DNA of 64,000 bases from an uncultured Bacteroidales bacterium (GTDB taxonomy: Bacteria; Bacteroidota; Bacteroidia; Bacteroidales; UBA932): NCBI GenBank assembly GCA_900541925.1, contig UQMB01000010.1, positions 1 to 64,000 on the forward strand, read 5' to 3'. The notes beneath the pieces are model-generated. The model made no database searches and was not told where the DNA came from. It saw nothing but the letters and a program-made list of their open reading frames with translations. The stretch's first letter is position 1. Every line of letters starts with the position of its first letter. The translations under genes and the position numbers were made by a program. Below are positions 17,627-26,382 of the stretch, piece after piece.

Positions 17627-20600
17627 ATGAAACATAATATATTTTTGAGCATTATTCTTCTGTTGTTCCCCGCTCTTGCGGCCATCGGTCAGACGAGGAT
17701 TTTCGGGACAGTGAAAGAGGTGTCAGGTGAGCCGGTGGCGGGGGCGGTAGTCATGTTGAAGGATAACAGTGCCGTGGCTGCGGTTTCCGACCTTGACGGG
17801 CGTTGGGAGTTGAATGTCCCGGAGCCGGCCGAAAAGGCCGTTCTTGTGGTCAACTGCCTTGGCTATAAAGAGATCGAGCAGCTCGTCGGGAAGATTGCAA
17901 TATTTGACTTTGTCCTCCGGGAAGACAGCCAGCTCCTCGAGGATGCCGTTGTCGTGGGTTATGGTTCAATGAACAGGAGCGACCTTACAGGTTCCGTCGC
18001 ATCGGTAAAGATAGACAATGTCGTGGCTGCCAAGGCCAACTCTCTCGATCAGCTTCTCCACGGGCATGCTGCCGGAGTGGACATAGTCTCCAATAACGCC
18101 GGCCCCGATGCCGGGGTGACGGTGAGGGTGCGTGGAATGGGTTCGTTCAACGGAAGCAACGAACCTCTGTATGTGGTTGACGGGGTCATACTCAATAGTC
18201 CGAGCCAGTCCGAGTCCATCATGACCGTAGGAACGGACAACGAAGGTACCGACGAGCAGTCCAACGGCCTGCTGGGAATCAGCCCGCAGGACATATCCAA
18301 CATCGAGATACTGAAGGACGCGTCCGCGACGGCAATCTATGGGGCGCTCGGCGCCAATGGAGTGATTCTCATCACCACCAAGACGGCTGTCAGCGAGCGT
18401 CCCACTGTCAACTTCTCCACAGGGGTGGATGTTTCCTCCCGCTACAAGAAGATGGATATTCTCTCGTTTGACGAGTATGTGGATTTCCTTGAGGCGCAGA
18501 AGGCGGCCGGTATCACGACGGAGGCGTTGCTCGCAGGGATATACGAGAACCCCGAGGAGCGCAGCGGCCTGAAGGTTTCTCCCATTGACTGGCAGGACTA
18601 CTCGTTCAGGACGGCGGTTGCCCAGAGGTATCACTTCTCCATATCCGGACGTCCGAAGTCACTCTCGTACACATTCTCCGTCGGTTACAGCGACAAACAG
18701 GGAATCGTGAAGTCAACCGGGCTTAAGACGCTCACGACACGTCTCAACCTCGAGAAGCAGGTGTCAAAGCGATTCCGCATCGGAACTAAGTCAAGCATCT
18801 CATATATAGACTCCCAGCAGGGGCAGAGCAGCGGAAAGGCCACTGCCGCTACATCCCTCATCCGCAGCATCCTCTCATTCAGACCGTATGTCGGAATCTC
18901 GACCGACAGCGAAGGTGATGAGGAGGATGACCCGGCTCTCAAGTCGGGTCCGAACAGGTGGCTCACCGACTTCGTCAACGACCGTAAGGAGATAAGGGTG
19001 ACGCCGAGCATGTATGCGCAGGTCAAGTTCCCCGGCGGCTTCTCGTTCAAGTCGACTCTTGGCGGCGATTACCGCAACAGTAACTACACCAAGTTCAAGT
19101 CCTCCCGCATCAACTCTACTTCGCAGGGCTCTACGGGTGCCATCGCTGATATCAAATATCTCAACTGGAACTGGGACAATGTCCTTTCCTATCAGTACAA
19201 GAAGCGGGGACACAACCTCTCCGCGATGGCAGGAATCTCCGCTAACAGCGCCAGTGTCCAGAGAGCCAACATCCAGGGCTGGAACATAGTCCAGTACAAG
19301 GGGCTTGCCTCGGCAATCTCATCCGCTCCAAATGCCAGCAACTCTTATATCGAGAGCCACTCCACGACACTGTCGTTCTTCACGAGGGCGGTCTACAACT
19401 GGAAAGACAGATATGTGCTCACGACGACCTGGAGGCTTGACGGTTCGAGCAAGTTCCGCAACCATAACAAGTGGGCATCGTTCCCTTCTGCGGCCTTCGC
19501 CTGGAGGATGAACGAGGAGCCGTGGTTCAACGTCCCTCTGATTTCCCAAACAAAGCTGCGGATCGGCTGGGGGCGCGTCGGCAACCAGGCCATTACGAGC
19601 TACCAGACCATGTCGAACTATACCAACACGACCTACGCCGATCACAGCATCGGCAACGGGGCCGGTTTCTCCGTCGGGCTCGTGCCTGTCAACATAGCTA
19701 ATCCTGACTTGAAGTGGGAGACCACAGAACAATTCAACCTCGGCCTTGACTTCGCGATGTGGAAAGGGCGTTTCGCCCTCACTGTCGACGCCTATGACAA
19801 GATGACCTATGACCTTCTCCAGCAGAAGAATATCGCGACCTCGTCCGGGTTCGAAATCATGTGGGTTAATGAGGGGGTTGTGCGCAACCGCGGTCTGGAA
19901 TTCACCCTTGATGCGACCCCTGTCGTGACCAGAGACTTCGGATGGCATCTCAGCGGGAACATCTCTTTCAACCGCAACAAGATAATGTCAATCAGCGAGA
20001 CAGCCTCCTCCGGGCGTGTCTACCTCGACCCTTCTACGATGGCAGATGTCGTCTATTTCTACGGTTCACGTGTCGGAAGCTCCAACTATGCCAACAGTCC
20101 TGCATCCATCTTCATGACCGGTTACGAGATGGGGCTTTTCTATGGCTACAGGACTGACGGCATTGTCCAAGAGGGCGAGACAGGCCCCGCGATAGTGAGC
20201 GGAGGCACTCCGGCCGCGCCGGGGCACCTCAAGCTTCTTGATACCAACGGCAACGGCTACATCGATCCAGATGACAGGATGATCATCGGAAATCCTAATC
20301 CTAAATTTACATACGGCTTCTCCACCTCTCTGACCTACAAGAGTTTCAGCCTCTCCGCCACTTTCTACGGAAGGGCGGGTGGAGACATTATCAATGTCAA
20401 CAATATGCGTGAGACCGACACGGGCCAGAAAAACCACAACATAATCCGTGAGGCATTCTATGACTCTTGGACTCCTGAAAACCACGGAGCGAAGTACTGG
20501 GCTGTCGGCGCCATTTCAAGCACCGAGACCAGGATGCTCAAGGATGTGGACATAGAAGACGGTTCATACCTTCGTCTATCGAATGTCTCGCTTTCCTACG

Positions 20601-20800
20601 ATGTCCCGATTGGCAAGAACAAGGTTCTCCGGGGCCTGAACATCGGTGCGTCCGCCAACAACCTGTGGTTCTGGACGAAGTACAGCGGCTGGGACCCGGA
20701 TGTGAACAGCTACGGCTCGGATGTGATGAGAATGGGTGCCGATACCGGCTCGTATCCGTCTGCAAGGACATTCAGCCTTGATTTCAAGTTTACTTTCTAA
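17627..20800 (+). CDS. SusC/RagA-family TonB-linked outer-membrane protein
   Basis: This 1057-residue protein should form the barrel that imports large oligosaccharides with its SusD lid. The order is signal peptide (residues 1-20), carboxypeptidase-like domain (about 22-100, opening FGTVKEVSGEPVAG), plug (about 110-250, with VVVGYGSMNRSDLTGS and VRVRGMGS) and a beta barrel ending in an aromatic residue (DFKFTF). I chose the ATG at 17627, which follows a strong GGAGGGAGG ribosome site; the GTG at 17612 would overlap that site. The SusD gene starts on the last base of its stop codon. Confidence 0.94.
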   Translation: MKHNIFLSIILLLFPALAAIGQTRIFGTVKEVSGEPVAGAVVMLKDNSAVAAVSDLDGRWELNVPEPAEKAVLVVNCLGYKEIEQLVGKIAIFDFVLREDSQLLEDAVVVGYGSMNRSDLTGSVASVKIDNVVAAKANSLDQLLHGHAAGVDIVSNNAGPDAGVTVRVRGMGSFNGSNEPLYVVDGVILNSPSQSESIMTVGTDNEGTDEQSNGLLGISPQDISNIEILKDASATAIYGALGANGVILITTKTAVSERPTVNFSTGVDVSSRYKKMDILSFDEYVDFLEAQKAAGITTEALLAGIYENPEERSGLKVSPIDWQDYSFRTAVAQRYHFSISGRPKSLSYTFSVGYSDKQGIVKSTGLKTLTTRLNLEKQVSKRFRIGTKSSISYIDSQQGQSSGKATAATSLIRSILSFRPYVGISTDSEGDEEDDPALKSGPNRWLTDFVNDRKEIRVTPSMYAQVKFPGGFSFKSTLGGDYRNSNYTKFKSSRINSTSQGSTGAIADIKYLNWNWDNVLSYQYKKRGHNLSAMAGISANSASVQRANIQGWNIVQYKGLASAISSAPNASNSYIESHSTTLSFFTRAVYNWKDRYVLTTTWRLDGSSKFRNHNKWASFPSAAFAWRMNEEPWFNVPLISQTKLRIGWGRVGNQAITSYQTMSNYTNTTYADHSIGNGAGFSVGLVPVNIANPDLKWETTEQFNLGLDFAMWKGRFALTVDAYDKMTYDLLQQKNIATSSGFEIMWVNEGVVRNRGLEFTLDATPVVTRDFGWHLSGNISFNRNKIMSISETASSGRVYLDPSTMADVVYFYGSRVGSSNYANSPASIFMTGYEMGLFYGYRTDGIVQEGETGPAIVSGGTPAAPGHLKLLDTNGNGYIDPDDRMIIGNPNPKFTYGFSTSLTYKSFSLSATFYGRAGGDIINVNNMRETDTGQKNHNIIREAFYDSWTPENHGAKYWAVGAISSTETRMLKDVDIEDGSYLRLSNVSLSYDVPIGKNKVLRGLNIGASANNLWFWTKYSGWDPDVNSYGSDVMRMGADTGSYPSARTFSLDFKFTF

Positions 20801-22680
20801 TGTTCCGGAATATGAGATTCAGAAAATATATGTCAATCCTTGCCCTTGCCGGCACTCTCTTCACCTGCGCCTCGTGCAGCTTTCTGAAGGAGGATCCTGC
20901 GACCTCTATCTCGGAGACATCTGCCTACAGGAGTGAAGAGGCCCTCGAGTCGCAGATATACGGCATCCTGTCGTCATTTTATGGGAGATATATGATGCAG
21001 GGGTATATGAACGAGCAGCTTCACACGGCCTCCGGGCTGATGATGTGGAAAGGGCAGAGAACCCAAGACGATTGGACCGAAGCCCTCAAGTTCGCGATAT
21101 ACTCCAACACCACCCCGAATCAGGGATGGTATCAGAACCTCTATGCGTCCATATCGTGCTGCAACCGCCTTCTGGACAATCTGCCTTCAAGTCCGGTCGG
21201 GGAGCAGTTCAAGACGGAGATTGAGGCCGAGGCCCGTTTCTACCGCGCAGTCCTCTATTACTACCTCGTGCGCCTTTACGCGGATGTGCCGCTGATTCTG
21301 ACATGTCCGAAGAACATCGAGGAGACCAATCAACCGCGCACCGTGTACTACAAGGTGTACGCAGCCATATTTGATGATCTCAATTTCGCGGAGAAGCACA
21401 TGCGGGACAAGGTTGCGGCGGAAGCCAAGTCTCCGGGACGCGGACGCCCGTGCAATTGGGCCGCCACTGCGATGAAGGCTTCCGTATATATGACGATAGG
21501 CTCTATGCTTTCCTCATACGAGGCCGATTCCTCTGACCAGTTTTTCGATACCTCCAAAGATGCTGCGCTCGTTGCTGAAGGAAAGGATCCGCGTACTCCT
21601 GATTTCAAGGCCATAGGTATCAATACTGCGAAGGATGCCTGGACTCTCTGCTATCAGACGGCCGAGAAAGTCATCCATGATGGGCCATATAGGCTTGCCC
21701 ATGACTACAGGCAACTTTTCCGCTGGACGGAGCCGGAGGATTTCACGCTTGATGAACGGATATTCGTCCTGCAGTCCACAAACACTTCGGCACCCGAGAA
21801 CAGGCTCGCGCTCATGTCCTTGCCTATGTTTGTGGAAGGCTCGTCAAACACGACCACCAAGAACGGCAACTTCGGACGCTTCCGCCCGTCGCGCTTCCTG
21901 TTTCAGAAGTTTGCGCAGGACAATGGCGGGACAAAGGGCAGGGAAGGGGCCGACAATGAAGGAATTTATGTGAAATGTCCTGACCCGCGCTTCAACGCCT
22001 CTTTCATACACACTTCCTACAAGCGTCTTGACACCGGCACGTCGCTCAAGGTGTATCCGGATGCCAGTTGCGTCAGGGTTATCGACGGGGCATCGGTGTT
22101 CCCATACTACAGGAAATATCTTGACCCGACATTCGACGTGAATTCCGGATGCGCGGACTTTTATCTGATGCGTTTCGCCGAAATGTACCTGATTTCAGCC
22201 GAGGCCGCAGCAAGGCTCAGCGCAGGCGTTGGAGACGCTTACTGGCATACGGCTCTGGACAGGATAGAGACCCTTCATTCGAGGGCGAGGAAATCTACGG
22301 ACGGCCAGGAGGCTGAGTTTCCAACTTGGAAAGACAGAACCTTTTCGGACAAGGATGAACTCGTGAACGCCATAATATGGGAGCGCGCCTATGAGATGTG
22401 CGCCGAGGGCCATGAGTACTTCGACACCCATCGCTGCGGAGCCAAGTGGCTGTCCGAGCAGATTGCCTTGCCTCTCAACGAGTTCCTCCTACGCAGCGAG
22501 CAGGGCCCTGGCGAGGGCAATGTGGGCGTGTTCAAGTACAACTATGTCGGCTCCACATTCCCGACCTCCAGGGCTGATCTTAGGAAGAGCCTCCTTTGCG
22601 CATTCCCGGCCACTACTGAGGGTATCTACAACACCAAGATAGATCCGGTGAAAGACCAGAATGACTTTTACTGGCAGTAA
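20800..22680 (+). CDS. SusD/RagB-family lipoprotein
   Basis: This 626-residue protein is the partner of the SusC before it: a surface lipoprotein that captures glycan and closes over the barrel. The lipobox FTCASC ends near Cys26. The helical TPR-like body shows the usual SusD blocks, such as EAEARFYRAVLYYYLVRLYADVP shortened here to its core RFYRAVLYYYLVRLYADVP, and near the end the ERAYEMCAEGHEYFDTHR region typical of the RagB C-terminal domain. It shares one base with susC. At 626 residues it is somewhat longer than average. Confidence 0.93.
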   Translation: MFRNMRFRKYMSILALAGTLFTCASCSFLKEDPATSISETSAYRSEEALESQIYGILSSFYGRYMMQGYMNEQLHTASGLMMWKGQRTQDDWTEALKFAIYSNTTPNQGWYQNLYASISCCNRLLDNLPSSPVGEQFKTEIEAEARFYRAVLYYYLVRLYADVPLILTCPKNIEETNQPRTVYYKVYAAIFDDLNFAEKHMRDKVAAEAKSPGRGRPCNWAATAMKASVYMTIGSMLSSYEADSSDQFFDTSKDAALVAEGKDPRTPDFKAIGINTAKDAWTLCYQTAEKVIHDGPYRLAHDYRQLFRWTEPEDFTLDERIFVLQSTNTSAPENRLALMSLPMFVEGSSNTTTKNGNFGRFRPSRFLFQKFAQDNGGTKGREGADNEGIYVKCPDPRFNASFIHTSYKRLDTGTSLKVYPDASCVRVIDGASVFPYYRKYLDPTFDVNSGCADFYLMRFAEMYLISAEAAARLSAGVGDAYWHTALDRIETLHSRARKSTDGQEAEFPTWKDRTFSDKDELVNAIIWERAYEMCAEGHEYFDTHRCGAKWLSEQIALPLNEFLLRSEQGPGEGNVGVFKYNYVGSTFPTSRADLRKSLLCAFPATTEGIYNTKIDPVKDQNDFYWQ

Positions 22681-22711
22681 CGTTAAACATAATTAATTAA
22701 TAGACAAAGTA

Positions 22712-22852
22712 ATGATGTACAATGAAACCAATCTGGGCAGGAAGTATGACGCTCCCTGCGTGGATGTTGTAAAAATTGATCCTGAGCAGGTGCTCTGCGC
22801 CAGTGGTGAGGGGGCGAACACGGTCCCGGAGTTTTTTTATGAGGAATGGTAA
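22712..22852 (+). CDS. Small 46-residue peptide in the SusCD operon
   Basis: An ATG at 22712 (or 22715) opens a 46-codon frame, 31 bases after susD and 12 bases before the next lipoprotein gene. It has no signal peptide and no membrane segment. It opens MMYNETNLGRKYDAP, carries a central VLCASGEG and ends in an acidic aromatic tail FFYEEW. Its spacing within the operon and the absence of another frame support it as real. I recall short Bacteroidales proteins with an LCxSG core and acidic tail near similar loci, but I know no function for them. A precursor peptide or a small regulator would both fit; neither is shown. Confidence 0.6.
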   Translation: MMYNETNLGRKYDAPCVDVVKIDPEQVLCASGEGANTVPEFFYEEW

Positions 22853-22864
22853 AAGCGACCGGCT

Positions 22865-24403
22865 ATGAGAAAGTTGATATACAATGTTTCGTTGCTCGCA
22901 TTGGCATGCGCGGCAATCTCGTGCCAGAAGGAAGTTGTTCAGAATGAGAAGGATCTCTCTGGGGATGGGGCTCCGATGCTGAATGCTGTTGCCCTTGGCC
23001 ATCCTCAGACGAAGGCAGTCTATGAAGAGGACGGATCGAAGAACTTTTGCGGTACTTGGAGTGTTGATGATGTCATCTTCGGCTTCAAGGATGATGGCAC
23101 CACATTTGAGTTTAAAGTTGAATCCGTTGATTCCAAGACTGGCGCGGCCGCCCTTGCCCAAAGCGGCAGCACGACCTTCAAGGCCGGGGACAAGCTCCAT
23201 GCCATATACTCTCCGGGCAAGACGTCAGCAGACATAGCCGACAGCAAGCTTGCCGTGGATTTTTCCAGTCAGTCCTACAAGGAGCCGGTCCAGACGCTGC
23301 TTCTCTGCGATGCGACGGTAACTGAGGGACCGTCCGTCAAGTTCTCGTTCAGCAATGCCGTGTCCGTAGTCGGGCTTGTGGCTCCGATTATGCCGGGAAC
23401 AGTCTCCGGGGAGAGAGCTGTCGTCAGGGTTACTCTGAGCGGTCATGAGATTGTAAGTTCCGGGGAGGTTTCGCTTGTCGGAGGGAAACTGACATTTACC
23501 GGGAACGCTCCTTCGAACTTCATAGTGAAGACAGTCAATAATCCTGTCACCACCCAAGGTTCCAACCTTGCCACAAGCGACCCGGTATATGTCGTGGTTC
23601 CTGCCGGGAAAGTATCCAAACTGTCTGTCGCCGTCAATAATGGCAAGTATTTCGAGTACACCATAGACAAGACAGCCGAGGTCGGCAAATACTATCGCAT
23701 TGCAGGTAAGACCTTGGCAGAGATGAAGGTGCCAGTAGCTACAGGTATAGCAGCCGGGGGAGTGGAATGGTCAAAAAACAATCTTGGTGCCGGGGTGGAT
23801 GTGAACGGAACCGGAGCTCAAGGCGATTTGTATCGTTGGTCTGACAGTGGAATCATATACACGGAAAAAACCTCGAAAAAGATTACAGGAGATGCCGGGC
23901 ATGCGGATGGTTTTATTGATTATTTAGGAGAGATATACTGCTCTTCTGTCGGCAAAGATGGCGCAAATTCGACTTACACCAAGTACAACGAGTCCGGGCT
24001 TGTCCTTGACCCGGTGGATGATATAGTCCAGCTGACCTATCCGGGAAGTGGATGGAGGATGCCGACTGTCGAGGAGTTCGTCGCATTGGATGCCCTGAAG
24101 GATAATCCTGACTATAAACAAGAAACGTCCGGAGACAAGTTGAAATACTCCCTTAAATCTGATGAGAGTAAGAATGTGGTGCTAAGGGGTAATCAGCCAT
24201 GCAGTATCGGTGGTACGGCAGTTAAGGTAAACCAAGGGAAATACTGGACATCAAGCTCTACGACAGATCCGATGGGCAAGCCTTATGCCGCTCAGTATTT
24301 TCAGGTGGTAACATCGAAGGGAAAAGCCACCGGGGCAGTCAATAACAGTATCGCGAAGCGTTGTCTCGGTTACTCCGTACGCCCCGTCAAACCGGTCAAG
24401 TAG
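22865..24403 (+). CDS. Fimbrillin-like lipoprotein with C-terminal FISUMP domain
   Basis: This 512-residue lipoprotein has a lipobox AAISC (Cys20). The N-terminal part (about 30-285) resembles fimbrillin or Mfa-like proteins, with the TKAVYEEDG start, a GTWSVDDVI strand and a late VYVVVPAG strand. The C-terminal part (about 295-512) is a Fibrobacter-succinogenes-major-paralogue-type domain: WSKNNLGAG, then LTYPGSGWRMPTVEEF, then YWTSSS and GYSVRPVK. Such proteins are surface-exposed and may bind glycan or help with adhesion; the exact role is unknown. The whole protein is homologous to the first 490 residues of the fused gene at 26383. Confidence 0.8.
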   Translation: MRKLIYNVSLLALACAAISCQKEVVQNEKDLSGDGAPMLNAVALGHPQTKAVYEEDGSKNFCGTWSVDDVIFGFKDDGTTFEFKVESVDSKTGAAALAQSGSTTFKAGDKLHAIYSPGKTSADIADSKLAVDFSSQSYKEPVQTLLLCDATVTEGPSVKFSFSNAVSVVGLVAPIMPGTVSGERAVVRVTLSGHEIVSSGEVSLVGGKLTFTGNAPSNFIVKTVNNPVTTQGSNLATSDPVYVVVPAGKVSKLSVAVNNGKYFEYTIDKTAEVGKYYRIAGKTLAEMKVPVATGIAAGGVEWSKNNLGAGVDVNGTGAQGDLYRWSDSGIIYTEKTSKKITGDAGHADGFIDYLGEIYCSSVGKDGANSTYTKYNESGLVLDPVDDIVQLTYPGSGWRMPTVEEFVALDALKDNPDYKQETSGDKLKYSLKSDESKNVVLRGNQPCSIGGTAVKVNQGKYWTSSSTTDPMGKPYAAQYFQVVTSKGKATGAVNNSIAKRCLGYSVRPVKPVK

Positions 24404-24482
24404 CAATAGATTTTTCGTATTTGGAGAGGGAAGCAGAGCGGATGGTCAGACAATGAGTTGAATATTAAATATTTGTAATAAA

Positions 24483-26381
24483 ATGAACAAGATAATCAAG
24501 CTGATGGCGGCATCGCTGCTCCTGTGCGGCGGGTTAAGTCTCCGTGCCCAGGAGATTCCATCGGGGACTAAGTGGCAGGACATCAGCCTAGACTGTACTT
24601 CGCTCACGGAGACGAATCATCCGCGTCTGTTTCTTACTGATGAGGATATCAGGGATATCAAGAAGAATCTCTCCCGCAACCGTAATCTGGGCGCACTGCA
24701 CCGGATAATGATGGACGTGGCGGACGGACTGCTTGACAAGGATTCCCCGTTGGAGTACAAGATGGACGCGAGGGGGCGCAGCATACTCAAGACCTCTTCG
24801 GAAGCCGTGCGCAGGATAGCCAGCCTCTCGTATGCCTACAGGATGACCAGAAACAAGGTTTATCTTCTCAAGGCTGAGGATTGTCTCGCGCAGGTCTGCG
24901 CTTTTCCGGATTGGAATCCGACACATTTTCTTGACCCGGCCGAGATGGCTTTCGGGATGGCGCTGGGTTACGACTGGCTTTATAATTACCTCCCGGAGGA
25001 TCTCCGTTCCAGGGTGGCCATCTGTCTTCGAGACTTCGCCATGGAGGAGGTCGCCCACGGAATCGGTCAGCAGATTTATGGCCGTTCCGGCAACTGGAAT
25101 CAGGTCTGCATCGCAGGCACTACGGCTGCGGCCATAGTGACTTACGAACTCAATCCGGAAATTTCGGCTGAGGTCATCCGTCGGGGAATCGTGTCGAATA
25201 CCCGGGCCGCGAAGGAGATTTATTCCCCGTCCGGAGCGTTCCCCGAAGGCCCGGGATATTGGCTGTATGGAACCTGCTATCAAGAATATCTCAACATGAT
25301 GCTTGAGGATGCTTTCGGGACGGACTTCGGCCTCAACGGGATCGAGGGATTCTCGAAGACCGGCATCTACAAGGCGTTCTCCCGCAGCGGTGCCGGACAT
25401 GTCTTCAACTATTCGGACAACAGCGACAGGCTCACCGTTGCACCGGGTTTGTGGTATCTTGCCTGGAAATTCGGCAACACCGGAATTCTCTATGACGAGG
25501 TCAAACTGATGGGAGAAGACACTAAGGGCTATGCTGATGACCGCCGTCTTCTCGTGGCCCTCATCTCCGCCTACAGGCTTGGGAAAGTCAAGATTGAGCC
25601 TATGAATGACCGTCTCTATATCGGCACCGGCACCAACGATGTGCTCATGGCCAAGTCCGGTTGGAACAAGAATGACCTATATCTTGGACTCAAGGGCGGG
25701 TGTGCGGCTGTGGGCCACTCCCACATGGATGCCGGCTCCTTTGTGTTCGACGCATACGGCACGAGGTGGGCAAATGACTACTATGTCCGTGCCTACGATA
25801 AGCAGGAGGCTATTTTCAAGCAGCTCGGCCTCTCAAAGGAGGATTGGGCCTACGACCAGAAGTCCTACAGGTGGTATCTGTTCCAGTACAACAACCGCCA
25901 GCATTCTACCCTCACTGTCAATGGCAATAACCACAATGTCAACGGCTATGCTTCAATCGTGCAGACTTGGGACGAACCCGGCAGGCTCGGAGGCAGGCTG
26001 GAGATGACGGACGTGTTCGGCGGCGACCTGAAGTCGGCCGCCAGAAGCGCCTCCATCATCGATGACGCGTGGCTGGAGATAATTGATGAGCTGTCAACGG
26101 ACGAGACCCGGCCGGCCCATGTCAGGTTCACTCTCATCAGCCAAGTGAAGCCGCATGTCGGCCCGGACGGGATACTCTTCAATGACGGGAAGACGAAGAT
26201 GCTGCTTTCGACTGATGCGGAGGGGGCGAAGTATATGATCTGGTCCTCCGACCCCAAGGACTACGACAGCCCTACCGCCTTTGGCGAGCCGGCGTTCAAA
26301 AAGACCTGGATCTGTGGGTATGAATATGACATCCCCGCAGGGACGGCTGTCAAGGTAAGCACGATGATGAAAAAGAAATAA
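24483..26381 (+). CDS. Heparinase II/III-family polysaccharide lyase
   Basis: This 632-residue protein begins with a cleavable signal peptide (LRAQE near residue 22) and no lipobox, so it is probably periplasmic. An alpha toroid (about 40-350, with SGNWNQVCIAG and GPGYWLYG) leads into the C-terminal beta sandwich holding GHSHMDAGSFVFDAYGTRW, the family signature. Lyases of this superfamily cut uronic-acid polysaccharides by beta elimination, leaving an unsaturated uronate. Whether the target is heparin-like, alginate or another glycan cannot be told. It starts 79 bases after the FISUMP lipoprotein and ends one base before the fused gene. Confidence 0.87.
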   Translation: MNKIIKLMAASLLLCGGLSLRAQEIPSGTKWQDISLDCTSLTETNHPRLFLTDEDIRDIKKNLSRNRNLGALHRIMMDVADGLLDKDSPLEYKMDARGRSILKTSSEAVRRIASLSYAYRMTRNKVYLLKAEDCLAQVCAFPDWNPTHFLDPAEMAFGMALGYDWLYNYLPEDLRSRVAICLRDFAMEEVAHGIGQQIYGRSGNWNQVCIAGTTAAAIVTYELNPEISAEVIRRGIVSNTRAAKEIYSPSGAFPEGPGYWLYGTCYQEYLNMMLEDAFGTDFGLNGIEGFSKTGIYKAFSRSGAGHVFNYSDNSDRLTVAPGLWYLAWKFGNTGILYDEVKLMGEDTKGYADDRRLLVALISAYRLGKVKIEPMNDRLYIGTGTNDVLMAKSGWNKNDLYLGLKGGCAAVGHSHMDAGSFVFDAYGTRWANDYYVRAYDKQEAIFKQLGLSKEDWAYDQKSYRWYLFQYNNRQHSTLTVNGNNHNVNGYASIVQTWDEPGRLGGRLEMTDVFGGDLKSAARSASIIDDAWLEIIDELSTDETRPAHVRFTLISQVKPHVGPDGILFNDGKTKMLLSTDAEGAKYMIWSSDPKDYDSPTAFGEPAFKKTWICGYEYDIPAGTAVKVSTMMKKK

Positions 26382-26382
26382 G

